From CAVTYH01 sp963773875 (GTDB lineage: Bacteria > Planctomycetota > Planctomycetia > Pirellulales > JADZDJ01), in NCBI GenBank assembly GCA_963773875.1, contig CAVZCV010000008.1, positions 124,001 to 188,000 on the forward strand: a stretch of DNA of 64,000 bases. The letters run 5' to 3'. How positions within the stretch are numbered: position 1 is the first letter of the stretch; every line of letters starts with the position of its first letter. Below the pieces are notes generated by a model. The model made no database searches, had not been told where the DNA came from, and saw nothing but the letters and a program-made list of their open reading frames with translations. The position numbers and the translations under genes were made by a program. Shown here piece after piece: positions 1 through 10,400 of this stretch.

Positions 1-1031
1 ACGGCGACCGCTTTCTTTCCGAAGCGCCGTGACAGCGCCGGCGACAGTAAAATAACAATGATCGTGGTTGCGGTGCCGAGCATATTGATGATGCTGTTAG
101 CGACGTCGGCCACATTGGAGTTCGCCAGATCCGAGCGGTCGCCATGTACGATGTACCCGAGTGTTTCAAGCAGGCCGCTCGAAGTTGGCGCTCCGCGCGG
201 TGCTGTAAGTCCCAGTCCGGCCAGCCAATCGAACATTGCCGCTTTATCGGCGTAATGGTGATAGTAGTTGAAGAGCGCGTTGCCGCGGAACGAGAGAATA
301 CAGAAGTGAACGAGCGTCATCAGGAACATCACGAGCCATGGACTACTCTTCAACAAGTCCGAAAAGTCCTGCTTGGGCGACGATTTTTGCGTCGGGGGGG
401 GCTCAATGCGTTCCTTGGTGGTGAAAAACGTAATCAAAAACAGAATTAGGCACAGGACCGCCCAAACAGTCATGGTCATTTGCCAACCAAATTGTCGATC
501 ATGGCCGACTGCAAATTTTGCCACCAGCGGCAGCGTAAAACCGCCGACGATGAATTGGGCCACATTGACGGACACAAACCTATATGAATTCAGCCTCGCG
601 CGCTCATTCACGTCGCCCGTCATTACGCCCCCGAGAGCGGAATAGGGCATGTTGTTCATCGAATAGATGGTCATCATCAGAATGTTTGTGATGGCCGCGT
701 ACGCGATCATGCTGCCGGTACTCCAACCGTTGGGCGTTGTGTAGGCAAGGACCATGACTACGCACCACGGCAGCGCGGTAAATAGAATCCAAGGCCGGAA
801 TTTCCCCCACCGCGTCTTTGTTCGGTCGGCTAAAACTCCCACAAGTGGATCAACAAACGCATCCCATAGCCGCGCTCCGATCAGGATTATTGCCGCGGTG
901 CCGGCGGTCAGTCCAAAAACGTCAGTATAAAAATTGCCCTGAAACAGAATCATCGTCATGAAGACGAAGTTGGCCGCGGCATCGGCTGCGCTGTAGCCGG
1001 CCTTTTCGATGAACGACAATTTTTTGCGCAC
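1..1031 (-). CDS. GPH-family MFS sugar:cation symporter (3' end beyond window)
   Basis: Inner-membrane permease of the glycoside-pentoside-hexuronide (MelB-like) branch of MFS, expected to import an oligosaccharide or glycoside with a cation. Reading the complementary strand from a GTG at 1031 gives MRKKLSFIEKAGYS and then the family hallmark WDAFVDPLVG followed by DRTKTRWGKFRPW, the cytoplasmic loop between the second and third helices. Several further hydrophobic helices follow, with a loop rich in Pro and Lys after the sixth. About 343 residues are present and the C-terminus runs off the window, so the last helices are not seen. The start is inferred, because no in-frame ATG exists and a stop lies just upstream. 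The gene begins 34 bp after the stop of the GH3 glycosidase on the same strand, so the two are probably co-transcribed, with the glycosidase acting on the imported sugar. Confidence 0.85.
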   Translation of the reverse strand, partial: MRKKLSFIEKAGYSAADAAANFVFMTMILFQGNFYTDVFGLTAGTAAIILIGARLWDAFVDPLVGVLADRTKTRWGKFRPWILFTALPWCVVMVLAYTTPNGWSTGSMIAYAAITNILMMTIYSMNNMPYSALGGVMTGDVNERARLNSYRFVSVNVAQFIVGGFTLPLVAKFAVGHDRQFGWQMTMTVWAVLCLILFLITFFTTKERIEPPPTQKSSPKQDFSDLLKSSPWLVMFLMTLVHFCILSFRGNALFNYYHHYADKAAMFDWLAGLGLTAPRGAPTSSGLLETLGYIVHGDRSDLANSNVADVANSIINMLGTATTIIVILLSPALSRRFGKKAVA

Positions 1032-1065
1032 GCGGGTAATCTGCCATGAAAGGCCTTCGTTTGAG

Positions 1066-3423
1066 CTACTTCGTCACATTCAGAACGACTTTTTGCAAAT
1101 CCTCATCGCGCGAGCTAGCGCCGATCATGATGTCAAACTGGCCCGGCTCGACAACAAACTTCATCTCGACGTCGAAGAACGCCAGCCGATCAGGTGTGAT
1201 CTCGAACGACACCTTTCTCGTTTCGCCCGGTTGGAGAGACACTCGCTGGAAGCCTTTAAGCTCTTTGACCGGCCGAGTCACGGAACTGACGACGTCACGG
1301 ACATACATTTGCACGACTTCATCACCTGCTCGGGAGCCGGTGTTCGTCACATTCACCGACACGCGACAGCGGCCATTGCTGCGAATCGTTTTCTTTTCAA
1401 GTCGTGGCGCATCCAACGCAAATTGCGTGTAACTCAGACCGTATCCGAACGGATACAACGGTGAAACGTCGTCGAATAGATAACCGCGCCGCGCGGATGG
1501 CTTGTGGTTGTAAAATGCGGGTAAATGACCCACGGATCGTGGAATCGTAATGGGCAGTTTGCCCCCAGGGTTGTAATCGCCAAACAGCACATCGGCCACT
1601 GCGTGGCCACTTTCTTGGCCCAAATACCAACATTCAAATATCACCGGCACCTGACGCGTGAGCTGCGTAATTGAAAGCGGACGTCCGTTAAATAGAAATG
1701 CAATAATCGGTTTACCGGTTGCGACGAGCGCGTCGATGAGCGCTTGCTGCCGGCCGATGAGGTCCAGGCTCGTGCGATCGCCCATGTGATTCAGATTCCA
1801 GGCTTCGCGCGATGTCAGTTCATTGCCGCCGATGCACAACACGATGACATCTGCCGTATGAGCAATCTTCGCGGCTTCGGCAATTCTGTGTTGGTCTTCG
1901 TCAGGGTCGCTGGGAAACACTTCATCCTGATTCCAATGTCCCGGTTTAGTTATCTGGCATCCTTCGCTGTAGACAACGTTGACCTGGCGACCGACTTTGG
2001 CTTTGATTCCATCGATTACGGAGACATTGTGCTTCGGCACTCCGCTGTAACCTCCATGCAAACAGCGGGCTGCATTGGGTCCGATGACCGCGATGGTTTT
2101 GAAAGCATTTGGTTCCAAAGGCGCCAATGAGCCATCGTTTTTTAGCAGCGTAATAGTCTCTCTTGCTGCCTGCAGCGCAAGCTTGCGATGTTCGTCGCAG
2201 CCTACGACTCGCTCCGCCGCATCTGGATCGACATACGGATCTTCAAAAAGTCCAAGTTTGAATTTCCAATAGAGCATCGGCGCTATGAGTTCATCGAGCT
2301 GCGATTCCTTGAGCACGCCTTTTTTGACGAGCTCCGCCAGATGCAAATAGCAATCCGGGTCGGGAAGCTCAATGTTCACACCGGCCTTCACTGCCAGCGC
2401 ACATGCTTCCCGTTTATCCGCAGCCACGTGATGGCCGTGAGTCTCTGGCCGATGGCTAAGTTCCCAAATAGCGTAGTAGTCGGACACCACAAAACCCTTG
2501 AAGCCCCATTCTTTGCGGAGCACGTCGCGAAGTAACCACCGATTGGCGTGTGATGGAACGCCGTCGATTTCGTTGTAAGAAGCCATAACGCTGATCGCGC
2601 CAGCTTCCTGGATGCAAGCTTTGAACGTCGAGAGAAACGTTTCTCGCAGCGTACGCTGCGAAACATCAACCGGCGCGCAGTTCATGCCTGACTCGGGCTG
2701 GCCATGCGCGGCGAAGTGCTTCAAAGTTGCGATCACCCGTCGTTTGTCGGCGAATTTGCAATCACCTTGGAAGCCGTTAACCGCCGCAATTCCCAGGCGC
2801 GCGACGAGGTACGGATCTTCGCCATACGTTTCTTCAACGCGCCCCCAACGCGGGTCGCGCGCGACGTCAACTACCGGTGTTAGTGCCTGATGAGTTCCAC
2901 GAACGCGGGCCTCGTAAGCGGTCATCGCGAAAAGCTTCTCGACCAGCTGAGGATTAAAAGTTGCACCGAGCCCGATAGGTTGGCTGAAACTGGTCGCATC
3001 GACGGCGGCGTGTCCGTGCAGGCATTCCTCGTGAAAGATGACTGGGATACCGAGGCGCGATCGCTCGAGGAAAAATCGCTGGACGGCGTTCGTCAGTTCA
3101 GCCGTTTGCCGTGCGTTTAGTCCACCGGCGGCATCGCTGGGTCGGCCGATTTGTCCGATCGAGCGACGTTTGAATGCGGTCATGGCCTTTTGACGATCGA
3201 ACGCTCCGGTTTCACTGACCAACGTGGCCGCCTTTTGCTGCCAGATGCACATCATCTGGTCTGCCTTCTCTTGAAGTGTCATCTGGGCCAACAAATCCTT
3301 GACGCGCCGCTCGGTGGGCAGTTTGAGATTCCGGTAGCCCGTTGTGGTTTTTCCTTTTGCGCGGGGATTTGTGGGCCGGCGAGGCTTTAATTGTTGGGCG
3401 CGAGGCAGCCTTAAAATGCTCAT
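1066..3423 (-). CDS. Glycoside hydrolase family 3 (beta-glucosidase/beta-xylosidase type)
   Basis: Hydrolyses terminal non-reducing beta-linked sugars from oligosaccharides. The 785-residue chain has the full three-part GH3 layout: a TIM-barrel with HEECLHG and DPRWGRVEETYGEDPYL, the KHFAAHG loop, the nucleophile Asp in GFVVSDYYA (about residue 315), an alpha/beta sandwich with GGNELTSREAWN and DRTSLDL that should hold the acid/base, and a C-terminal fibronectin III-like domain (VTNTGSRAGDEVVQ). No signal peptide is visible: the N-terminus is basic and polar, so the enzyme is probably cytoplasmic and processes sugars brought in by the downstream symporter. Xylosidase activity is suggested by the nearby GH10 and CE15 genes, but this is inference; glucosidase is equally possible. 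The reading frame is intact and of normal family length. Confidence 0.93.
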   Translation of the reverse strand: MSILRLPRAQQLKPRRPTNPRAKGKTTTGYRNLKLPTERRVKDLLAQMTLQEKADQMMCIWQQKAATLVSETGAFDRQKAMTAFKRRSIGQIGRPSDAAGGLNARQTAELTNAVQRFFLERSRLGIPVIFHEECLHGHAAVDATSFSQPIGLGATFNPQLVEKLFAMTAYEARVRGTHQALTPVVDVARDPRWGRVEETYGEDPYLVARLGIAAVNGFQGDCKFADKRRVIATLKHFAAHGQPESGMNCAPVDVSQRTLRETFLSTFKACIQEAGAISVMASYNEIDGVPSHANRWLLRDVLRKEWGFKGFVVSDYYAIWELSHRPETHGHHVAADKREACALAVKAGVNIELPDPDCYLHLAELVKKGVLKESQLDELIAPMLYWKFKLGLFEDPYVDPDAAERVVGCDEHRKLALQAARETITLLKNDGSLAPLEPNAFKTIAVIGPNAARCLHGGYSGVPKHNVSVIDGIKAKVGRQVNVVYSEGCQITKPGHWNQDEVFPSDPDEDQHRIAEAAKIAHTADVIVLCIGGNELTSREAWNLNHMGDRTSLDLIGRQQALIDALVATGKPIIAFLFNGRPLSITQLTRQVPVIFECWYLGQESGHAVADVLFGDYNPGGKLPITIPRSVGHLPAFYNHKPSARRGYLFDDVSPLYPFGYGLSYTQFALDAPRLEKKTIRSNGRCRVSVNVTNTGSRAGDEVVQMYVRDVVSSVTRPVKELKGFQRVSLQPGETRKVSFEITPDRLAFFDVEMKFVVEPGQFDIMIGASSRDEDLQKVVLNVTK

Positions 3424-3477
3424 GGTTGGGCGCTTGTATGATTGGTTCGCGATGACTCGTACAACTTTAATTGCATA

Positions 3478-3485
3478 AAGCGCTT
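3478..3485. promoter_or_regulatory. Candidate LacI-type operator upstream of the GH3 gene
   Basis: A perfect 8-bp palindrome AAGCGCTT lies about 55 bp upstream of the GH3 start, in AT-rich sequence. LacI/GalR-family operators often have a core of this kind (A-A-x-C-G-x-T-T), so sugar-responsive repression of the glycosidase-symporter pair is possible. A single palindrome of this length can occur by chance and no LacI gene is in the window. Confidence 0.25.
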
Positions 3486-3603
3486 GACGATGCGGCCAAA
3501 TGGAGTAGCATTTGCGCCGATCTCCTCTCTTTGCTTACTAGTTGATTTCGCTAGCGAATGTCCTCTCTAGCCGTTCTTAGTTCATTCTTGAATTGAGGCC
3601 TAC

Positions 3604-4254
3604 ATGTTTACGACACAATTGAAGTTCTGTGTATTTTGGAGCGCACTTATCAGCTTGGCTGTGCTTGTGCATGCCGCCGACACCACTCCGCCGGCGGATT
3701 CGAAGAAATCGGAAAATGCTAAAGCTCCGTCGAAAGAGACGTTCGCTGTCCGAGTTCGCGCCGGATCCGAACAGTCGTATAAAGACTCCGGTGGACATAA
3801 ATGGCTTGGTGACGTTGAATCGAAAGACGGCGGTTTCGAAGGCGGCCTCACCATCGAGCGACCGGAACTTAAAATCGAAAACACGAAAGACCCGGACATC
3901 TATCGGGCAGAGCATTACAGCATGGATTCGTTTTCATGGAAGGTGCCGAACGGAAAATACATCGTTAAGCTGCATTTTTGCGAGACTTTCGACGGTATCG
4001 GCGGGCCTGGTGAGCGCGTATTTTCTTTTAAGGTACAGGACAAAGAGTTCAAAGATTTTGATGTCTGGAAGCACGCCGGTGGTCCTCAACGAGCCTATAT
4101 CGAAACAGTGTCTGCGAATGTGAGCGACGGAAAGCTCAAAATCGTATTTACGCCAAAAATTGAAAATCCGCAGATCAATGGGATTGAAATCATCGCTGCC
4201 GAAAACCCTCCCGCGGAAAAGTCGGGCCAAGGGGCGAAACGTACTGCACCGTAA
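3604..4254 (+). CDS. Secreted malectin-domain carbohydrate-binding protein
   Basis: Probably a secreted or periplasmic carbohydrate-binding protein. The 216-residue product starts with a signal peptide (hydrophobic stretch about residues 8-22, ending AHA or HAAD), then a Lys/Ser-rich linker, then a malectin-type beta-sandwich from about residue 46: RVRAGSEQSYKDSGG, the central YRAEHYSMDSFSWKVPNGKY, KLHFCETFD, and the closing INGIEI strand. These are the landmarks of the malectin (di-glucose binding) fold that also occurs fused to many planctomycete glycosidases. Here it stands alone. It is divergent from the GH3 gene, and the 180-bp gap between them probably holds both promoters. Ligand unknown. 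The C-terminal 15 residues look disordered. Confidence 0.8.
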   Translation: MFTTQLKFCVFWSALISLAVLVHAADTTPPADSKKSENAKAPSKETFAVRVRAGSEQSYKDSGGHKWLGDVESKDGGFEGGLTIERPELKIENTKDPDIYRAEHYSMDSFSWKVPNGKYIVKLHFCETFDGIGGPGERVFSFKVQDKEFKDFDVWKHAGGPQRAYIETVSANVSDGKLKIVFTPKIENPQINGIEIIAAENPPAEKSGQGAKRTAP

Positions 4255-4327
4255 GTACAGGCTGGATGTCACACAAGGTAGTGCCCATTGCTTGCAGTGA
4301 ACATTCGGACCAGCATTATCTGTCTAA

Positions 4328-4364
4328 ACGTTCACGTGGCAGGTTTTTTGCTGCCACCAAACGT
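4328..4364 (+). terminator. Stem-loop downstream of the malectin gene; otherwise empty 4255-4819
   Basis: GTGGCAG and CTGCCAC pair perfectly around an 8-nt T-rich loop, with an outer ACGTT/AACGT stem. The hairpin lies 74 bp after the malectin stop. There is no T-run after it, so it may be a processing or Rho-type end rather than a true intrinsic terminator. I see no gene in the rest of 4255-4819; the promoter of the sigma factor gene should lie near 4700-4800. Confidence 0.35.
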
Positions 4365-4819
4365 GCCTAGCGATCGTGAAGACAGCCGGTGAAGTCCGAC
4401 GGCATTACATATACACTGGCGTTCCGCAGCAACACAAGAGTCTTATCACGATTCGAAGGAACAGCCTCTCGCACTCGTGCGGTGCGTGTATCAAAACGCC
4501 ATAAATTTAGTCGCTCTAATGAGTGCTCCAGGATTGACAGCTTTTGAACGAACCACGTGTGTCGCGATTCGATCATTGCGCGGGCTGGAGCCGAACCCGC
4601 CTTAGAAATCCAAGCTGAAGCGATTTGAAGGGTTGGCGGCTAGCCAAGCACGTAAAATACGTGTCGCAGAAACTTTTTTAATCTCTACCCTGCAATGGAC
4701 TTGCGATCGTTTTTCGTTATCGTGTGCGGAAGATTCCGCGCGTGAAGTCAGATTACATTTGGGCCGTTTATCTCAATTCCGGCAGCCCTGCTGACGCTAT
4801 CCAATCGAGGACCATCGCC

Positions 4820-5347
4820 ATGTCGATGTCCACCGATTCCGACAATTTCGTTCAATTGCTGACTGAATCTCAGAGCCGTTTGTATGCGTACATTTTGTCG
4901 ATCATGCCGAACTCAAGTGCGGCGCACGATGTGTTGGCCGAAACCAACGTTAAGTTGTGGCGCAAGTGGCAAGAGTTCGAACAAGGTCGTGACTTCGCCA
5001 CCTGGGCTTTTCGATTCGCCTATTTCGAAGTGCTCGCATATCAAAAGCGGAGTCGCCACGACCGTCACATCTTCGATGGCGATTTGCTTGCCGAATTGGC
5101 GGACGACGCAGTCGGGGTGACACGTGATGTGAATGAGCGTTTAGTTGCGCTGGAAAACTGCATGGAGAAGCTACCGCCCCGCGATCGACAGCTGGTTTCG
5201 CTTCGTTACAAGACTCAGATGCCGGTACAAGATATTGCGAAACGTCGAGACAAGTCGCCAAATGCGATTTCGCACGCGCTATTCCGGATTCGAGCCGCTC
5301 TGGCTGAGTGCATCGAACGAACCGTAGGGCTGGAGGGGGCCGGATGA
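4820..5347 (+). CDS. ECF sigma factor (Planctomycetes/Verrucomicrobia type)
   Basis: Extracytoplasmic-function RNA polymerase sigma factor. The protein has a region 2 with LLTESQSRLYAYILS and DVLAETNVKLWRKWQEF, ending in the aromatic FATWAFRFAYFEVLAYQ (-10 recognition and melting), and a region 4 helix-turn-helix with LPPRDRQLVSLRY and AISHALFRIRAAL. It belongs to the group seen mainly in Rhodopirellula-like bacteria. I place the start at ATG 4820 because GAGG lies about 10 nt upstream; the open frame continues back to 4724 but without family similarity. Its stop overlaps the start of the FecR gene (ATGA), so the two are translationally coupled: sigma factor plus membrane anti-sigma partner. 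A likely target is the large secreted block downstream, by position only. Confidence 0.9.
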   Translation: MSMSTDSDNFVQLLTESQSRLYAYILSIMPNSSAAHDVLAETNVKLWRKWQEFEQGRDFATWAFRFAYFEVLAYQKRSRHDRHIFDGDLLAELADDAVGVTRDVNERLVALENCMEKLPPRDRQLVSLRYKTQMPVQDIAKRRDKSPNAISHALFRIRAALAECIERTVGLEGAG

Positions 5348-6297
5348 CAAACGAACGCGGAGATCAAGAGCGACTGAGTGCTCTGCTGGCGGAACTTGTT
5401 GATGGCAAGTTGTCGGAGCAGCAAATCGACGAACTACGGAAATTGATGTCTCATGATGATTTGGCGCGGCAACTGTATTTCCAGCACCTTGTGACACACG
5501 CGATGCTCGAGTGGCGGCACGGCACATCGAGCTTACCAGCGCCCACCAACGTGGCGACGACTGAGGTAGTACCCGTTGCACCGACGCCTGCTGTTGCCGG
5601 CGATTCGCAGTTACCCACGTCGCCCCCGTCGCAAACACCCAGCGGCCCTCCGACGTTTGGCTTTTTGGGGGGCTTTACGGGTTCTTTTGCGATTTATCCC
5701 GTTGCATTCTTGTTGGTCTTGCTGGTTGTCGGGGCCGTGTACCAATCGCTGAGCGGCAACTGGCGCGCCGCACCGGAACAGAACAACCAGCAAGGCATCG
5801 CCCAAGCGGCAAGCCCCGGCGGCGCTCTCGCAAACTCAGCGAACGAATCGGTCGCCAAATTAACAGCCGGTGTGAACTGTGAATGGGACGCTGCCGGCAC
5901 ACCCAGCGTGGGCGACCCGCTGTCAGTCGGTCAGATGCTGAAACTAAAATCCGGCGTCGCGGAATTGACATTCGACATTGGGGCACGGGTAATTTTGCAA
6001 AGCCCGATCGCGCTTACCGTCGACTCGCCGAAGAGTATTCGGCTGGAATCAGGAAAACTAACTGCGGAAATCACTCGCGCCGAGGCGCGCGGCTTCAAGG
6101 TTTTGACGCCCGATGCAGCGTTTGTCGATCAAGGAACCGAATTCGGAGTCGAAGTTGCGCCCGGCGGCAGTAGCCGCATCCACGTCTTTAAGGGCGAAGT
6201 CGACTTGGCATTGGGCAGCCAACCAAGTTCGGCCGTACCTACACATCGACTCTTGGCGAATTCTGCGCTCGCCTGTGGGGCAAATCGCCGAATGTGA
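5344..6297 (+). CDS. FecR-domain transmembrane anti-sigma protein (5' part of a split gene)
   Basis: Membrane partner of the ECF sigma factor. The cytoplasmic N-terminus (LSALLAELVDGKLSEQQ) matches the short anti-sigma segment usual in planctomycetes; a single transmembrane helix follows (AIYPVAFLLVLLVVG, about residues 117-135), then a periplasmic FecR beta-domain with GQMLKLKSGVAEL, GARVILQSPIAL and DQGTEFGVEV. The start is ATG 5344, overlapping the sigma stop. In relatives the FecR domain continues straight into a LamG domain; here the frame ends at 6297 while the LamG part is open in the next frame. Adding one G to the GGGG at 6277-6280 would join them as ACGGKSPNVTFVQD, so I think the split is a one-base deletion in this sequence and not two genes. 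Confidence 0.82.
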   Translation: MTNERGDQERLSALLAELVDGKLSEQQIDELRKLMSHDDLARQLYFQHLVTHAMLEWRHGTSSLPAPTNVATTEVVPVAPTPAVAGDSQLPTSPPSQTPSGPPTFGFLGGFTGSFAIYPVAFLLVLLVVGAVYQSLSGNWRAAPEQNNQQGIAQAASPGGALANSANESVAKLTAGVNCEWDAAGTPSVGDPLSVGQMLKLKSGVAELTFDIGARVILQSPIALTVDSPKSIRLESGKLTAEITRAEARGFKVLTPDAAFVDQGTEFGVEVAPGGSSRIHVFKGEVDLALGSQPSSAVPTHRLLANSALACGANRRM

Positions 6298-7223
6298 CAT
6301 TTGTTCAGGACACGGGCGAAACCTTTTTGCGATCCATGGATCAAAGTGAGCGCGACGTGCATGTGGTCGCCTATTGGCGTTTCGAAGATCACCCGGTTGG
6401 CACTTTGTTGCCCGACACCAAGGGTAACACTGAAGTCACGGTTGCCACGGTCGATTCCTCGTTTAATGGCAACGACCTGTTTACTTTTTTCCAGCACACG
6501 CGGCCTTCATTCTCGGAAGAAGTGCCCGCCGTAACGGTTCCTCAAAACGGCCGGCCGAATCGAACCTGTTTGGATAACACCGAATTTCCCGGACCGGTGT
6601 CCACTCGTGATGTCTACACGAACTCTGCATTTAGTCATGCCTCGCCAGTCGATATTCAGCGGATCACGCCGGCGCAGTGGACGATTGAAGCGTCCGTGAA
6701 AGTCATGGAACTGGGCCGCACCGAAACATTCGTCGGCCGAGACGGCGGCGACGTTCACTCGAATAAGGTGCCCTGCCTGGCGTTTCAAGTTACCTCGGAA
6801 GGTCATTTAGCAATTCAATTCAAAGATTCTGAAGAACGAATTCACAAAGCCACGGCCAACGATTTCGCTGTCGAAGCCGATCACTGGTATGACGTGGCTG
6901 GCGTCAGCAATGGCAAACAATTGCTCTTGTACGTTAATTCGATCGATGGCCGTGGTTACCGACTCCTGGCAAAGACCGATTTGCCTTCGGAAGGCTCGAC
7001 GGCACTTGGCAGTGGAGGTCCAAGCGCCGTTTGGTCGATTGGCCGCGGCAAGGCGCAGAACGGAGTCCCAGGGCAATGGTTCAAAGGGTGGATCGACGAA
7101 GTGCGCGTGTGCGATGTGGCACTCGATCCGGCAGATTTTTTGTTTTTCGATAAGAATTCACCAAGCGATATAGGCAACGACTCGACCGGTTCCGACGGAC
7201 TTGCGAGCTCCGTTGGCAACTGA
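6294..7223 (+). CDS. LamG/concanavalin-like domain, 3' part of the FecR gene
   Basis: Periplasmic sensor part of the FecR protein above. It is open from a GTG at 6294 for 309 residues. After a short link (TFVQDTGETFLRSM) comes a laminin-G-like jelly-roll domain: VAYWRFEDHPVG, then QWTIEASVKVMEL, LAFQVTSEGHL, WYDVAGVSNGKQLLLYVN and GWIDEVRVCDVALDPADFL, the usual strand order of LamG_3 domains in planctomycetes. The domain may bind carbohydrate and pass the signal to the FecR part. There is no good ribosome site for a separate gene, only a 4-base overlap with the preceding frame, which supports a frameshift. The final 25 residues are Asp/Ser-rich. About 218 bp without a gene follow, probably holding the promoter of the next large gene. 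Confidence 0.8.
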   Translation: MTFVQDTGETFLRSMDQSERDVHVVAYWRFEDHPVGTLLPDTKGNTEVTVATVDSSFNGNDLFTFFQHTRPSFSEEVPAVTVPQNGRPNRTCLDNTEFPGPVSTRDVYTNSAFSHASPVDIQRITPAQWTIEASVKVMELGRTETFVGRDGGDVHSNKVPCLAFQVTSEGHLAIQFKDSEERIHKATANDFAVEADHWYDVAGVSNGKQLLLYVNSIDGRGYRLLAKTDLPSEGSTALGSGGPSAVWSIGRGKAQNGVPGQWFKGWIDEVRVCDVALDPADFLFFDKNSPSDIGNDSTGSDGLASSVGN

Positions 7224-7441
7224 GAGACAGCGATCGGGATACTCGGTGCGAGAATAGGCAGTTTGGCTTCGGGGGATAACGGCGATTTGCTGCGCTACCG
7301 TTGCGCTAGTGCATGGTGAGCGCGGCAGAGCGATCGAAGTTGCGATGCTGCGTTGCTTATCGGCGTAGTGTCAAGAACTCGAAGATCGAACAACATTGCT
7401 CATCACTACTTTGACCCGCAACACCTGGGGGGAGCCCTTCA

Positions 7442-10400
7442 ATGGAAGCGATTTTTAATGCCCGCGCCGCACGACTGCGACGTACCGCTCACCACGCGCA
7501 ACTTGTCCGATCCAGTTCTGGTCCGAGTCTCGATAATTGGCGGCGAATTTTCGCGTTTCTTTTCGCATGGGCACTGTGTTGCATGAGCGCCAGCTATGCT
7601 GCCACAGTAACCCGCACCGGTAATGACGGTTTTGGTGCTGCCGGATTCAACACCGCCCAAGGATGGTCGGATGCTGCTGTACCCACCGCGGGCAACGACT
7701 ATGTCGATCAAAACTTCGACTTACGTTCGCCACCGGACGCGAACCCGTATATTTTCGCTGGAGATTCGCTGACCGTCAGTGACGGCGGCCGGTTCTTGTT
7801 CAAGGGCACGAGTGGGACAGCCGCTATTACAATCAATAATCTGACACTGGATGGCGGAATTCTTCGTAACGCCCAGGGAAATGCGTGGCTCCTCGCTGGC
7901 AATCTTCATTTGACGGCTAACGGCGGAATTGCTTGGCCTTCGAGTGGCGCGGGTGCTACCAACATTTCGACCAATATTGATGGAGTGGGGCCCCTCGCCA
8001 TCGGCGGTGCCGATTCCGGCGATCAAAGCGGGCAAGTTAACAGTCTTTCCGGAACGAACACTTTTGTCGGACCACTGCTGCTGTTGGGTGGCACCGTGAC
8101 CCTGACCGGTCCCGGCGCGCTGCCGAGCGGGGCAATTTTGAAGTTCGGTTCGGCGACTCCTAATGCGAATAGCGGCCGCGCCACGTTGAATCTGAACGGT
8201 GGGAATTACACGGTGGGCGGGCTCTCTGTCGCGAGCTTCACCGCCGTAACCGCAACGGGCGGCACATATCCAGCCGCCGCAAATAACGGCGCCAAAGTTG
8301 TGATCCACTATCCGCGTTTGCCGGCGGGAATTCAGATCGGCCAGCTAGTCAACAACGGTGGTTCGGTTGCGTATGTTGTCGGGATCGATTACTCGACAAA
8401 CGACATCCTACTTGGTGAAAGCAGCCAGATTACTCCCGGAAACGACCCAACCGGGACGTTGACCTTCCAAGCGACTGCTCCTTCGACAACCCAGGTCATT
8501 ACTAACAACAACACGACGACTCCTGGGACACTCAACTTTGCAGGCGGTTTAGTCGCCTCGGTTTTCGATGGGGTCATTAATCAGGCTGCCGGCGCATCCA
8601 CATCACTGAAAGTGAGTTCCGGCTCTCTCACGTTGCAGTGCGCCAGCGGCTATACCGGCGCAACAAACCTGAGTGGTGGCACACTTAATCTGAATTTCAA
8701 CAGCGCAGGTTCACCGGCGACGAATGTCATCAATGTAGCCTCGCCCTTGGTGTTGGATGGTGGCGCATTGGCACTCAACAGCACGACCAGCACAACGACG
8801 ACTGCCAACTTACAAACATTTGGCAACACAACGGTCAGCGGCAGTAGTTCGCTGCAACTGACCGCAAATACTCAGCCAAGTAATGGACCGCGGAATTCCA
8901 TCGCGCTCAATCTCGGCGCGATTACGAGGACAAATGGCACGGTCGACGTAACCAATCCGCTGGGTACGTTGAGCGCGACCAACGGCGTTCTCACCACCAG
9001 CGGCACTGCCAGCCAGGTGTTGACTGATGGCACGGGTGCGGCCTTCGCAACGATTGGTCAAACGGAATGGGCGGCCAAAGACGCCAGCAATGCGTTTCTT
9101 GTGCCCTTCTCGACCGTGGGAAGCTACACGAACAGCACGGCCACAACGCTTTCAGGACACGCCGATGTTGTCACCGATGTAGCACTAGCGGGTCCGACGA
9201 CCATCTCCACGTTGAGGTTTAATTCCGGGAGCCGCACTGTCAGCGGCGGAACGCTTTCCACCGGTGGCATTCTGATGACGCCGGGTAGCGGTGCTTCAGC
9301 CATTAGCGGCGGCACGTTACAGGGAACTTCCGGCGGGAATTTGACGATCATTCAGCACAACACCGCGAGCAACCTTTCAATTAGTTCGTCGATCGCGGAC
9401 AACGGTTCGGCTACGGCATTGAACAAGGCCGGAGCGGGAACGGCAGTATTAAGTGGCACGAACAACTATACCGGAGCCACAAACGTTCTCGGCGGCACTT
9501 TGCAATTCGCCAAGCAGGTTTCGCTCTATAACAACAACAGTGGAAGTTGGTCGAACATTAACGTGGCCAACGGAGCGACGCTCGCGGTCAATGTGGGAGG
9601 TGGACTCGAATTCACTCCGAACGATGTAGGAACCCTGGCTGGCCTCAGCGGCTTTCAAAGCGGGTCGGCCTTAGGAATCGACACGGCAAATGCTGGCGGA
9701 ACCATCACGCTGTCTTCGCCGATTTCGAACCCCAACGTGGGCGCAAATGCCATAGGAATTACGAAGCTCGGCTCGGGCGTTTTAATTGCCGGCGCCACCA
9801 ACACGTACACCGGCGCGACCACGGTCAATGGTGGAACGCTTCGCCTGGGATCAGCGGGTTCTGGCAGTATTTCAAGTTCCTCGCCCGTCGTACTGGGAAA
9901 TGTGGCCGGCGCAACTTTTGATTTGAACAACAACGCCACAACGCTCAAATCCGTCTCCGGCGGCGGTACCACAGGCGGGACACTCGCGCTCGGCTCTGGA
10001 AACTTGACGATTAGCGGCGGCACAACCGCGAGCTTCGCAGGCGGTATTGCCGGAACGGGCAGCGTGACGGTGACTAACGCGAGCAATCAAAGTTTCACGG
10101 GCACGCCGGCTTATACTGGCGGCACAACAATCAACGTCGGCTCGCTGTTGCTCAGCTCGTCTAGCAGCAGCAGCGTGGGAAGCTCGAGCGCCGAGGTCGT
10201 CGTCGCGCCAGGGTCGCGCGACATCGGCAATTTGACTGTCGGCAGCGGCGTGACACTCAATGCCAACAATCTACTAGTCGGCTCTGTCGATACATCGGCA
10301 ACTGTCGGAGGCGCTGGCCGAGTTACGATGACGGGCGGCTCAATTGTCGCTAATAACGTATTCCTAGCTAGCTCAGGCACGTTGTCCAACCCGGCGCAGG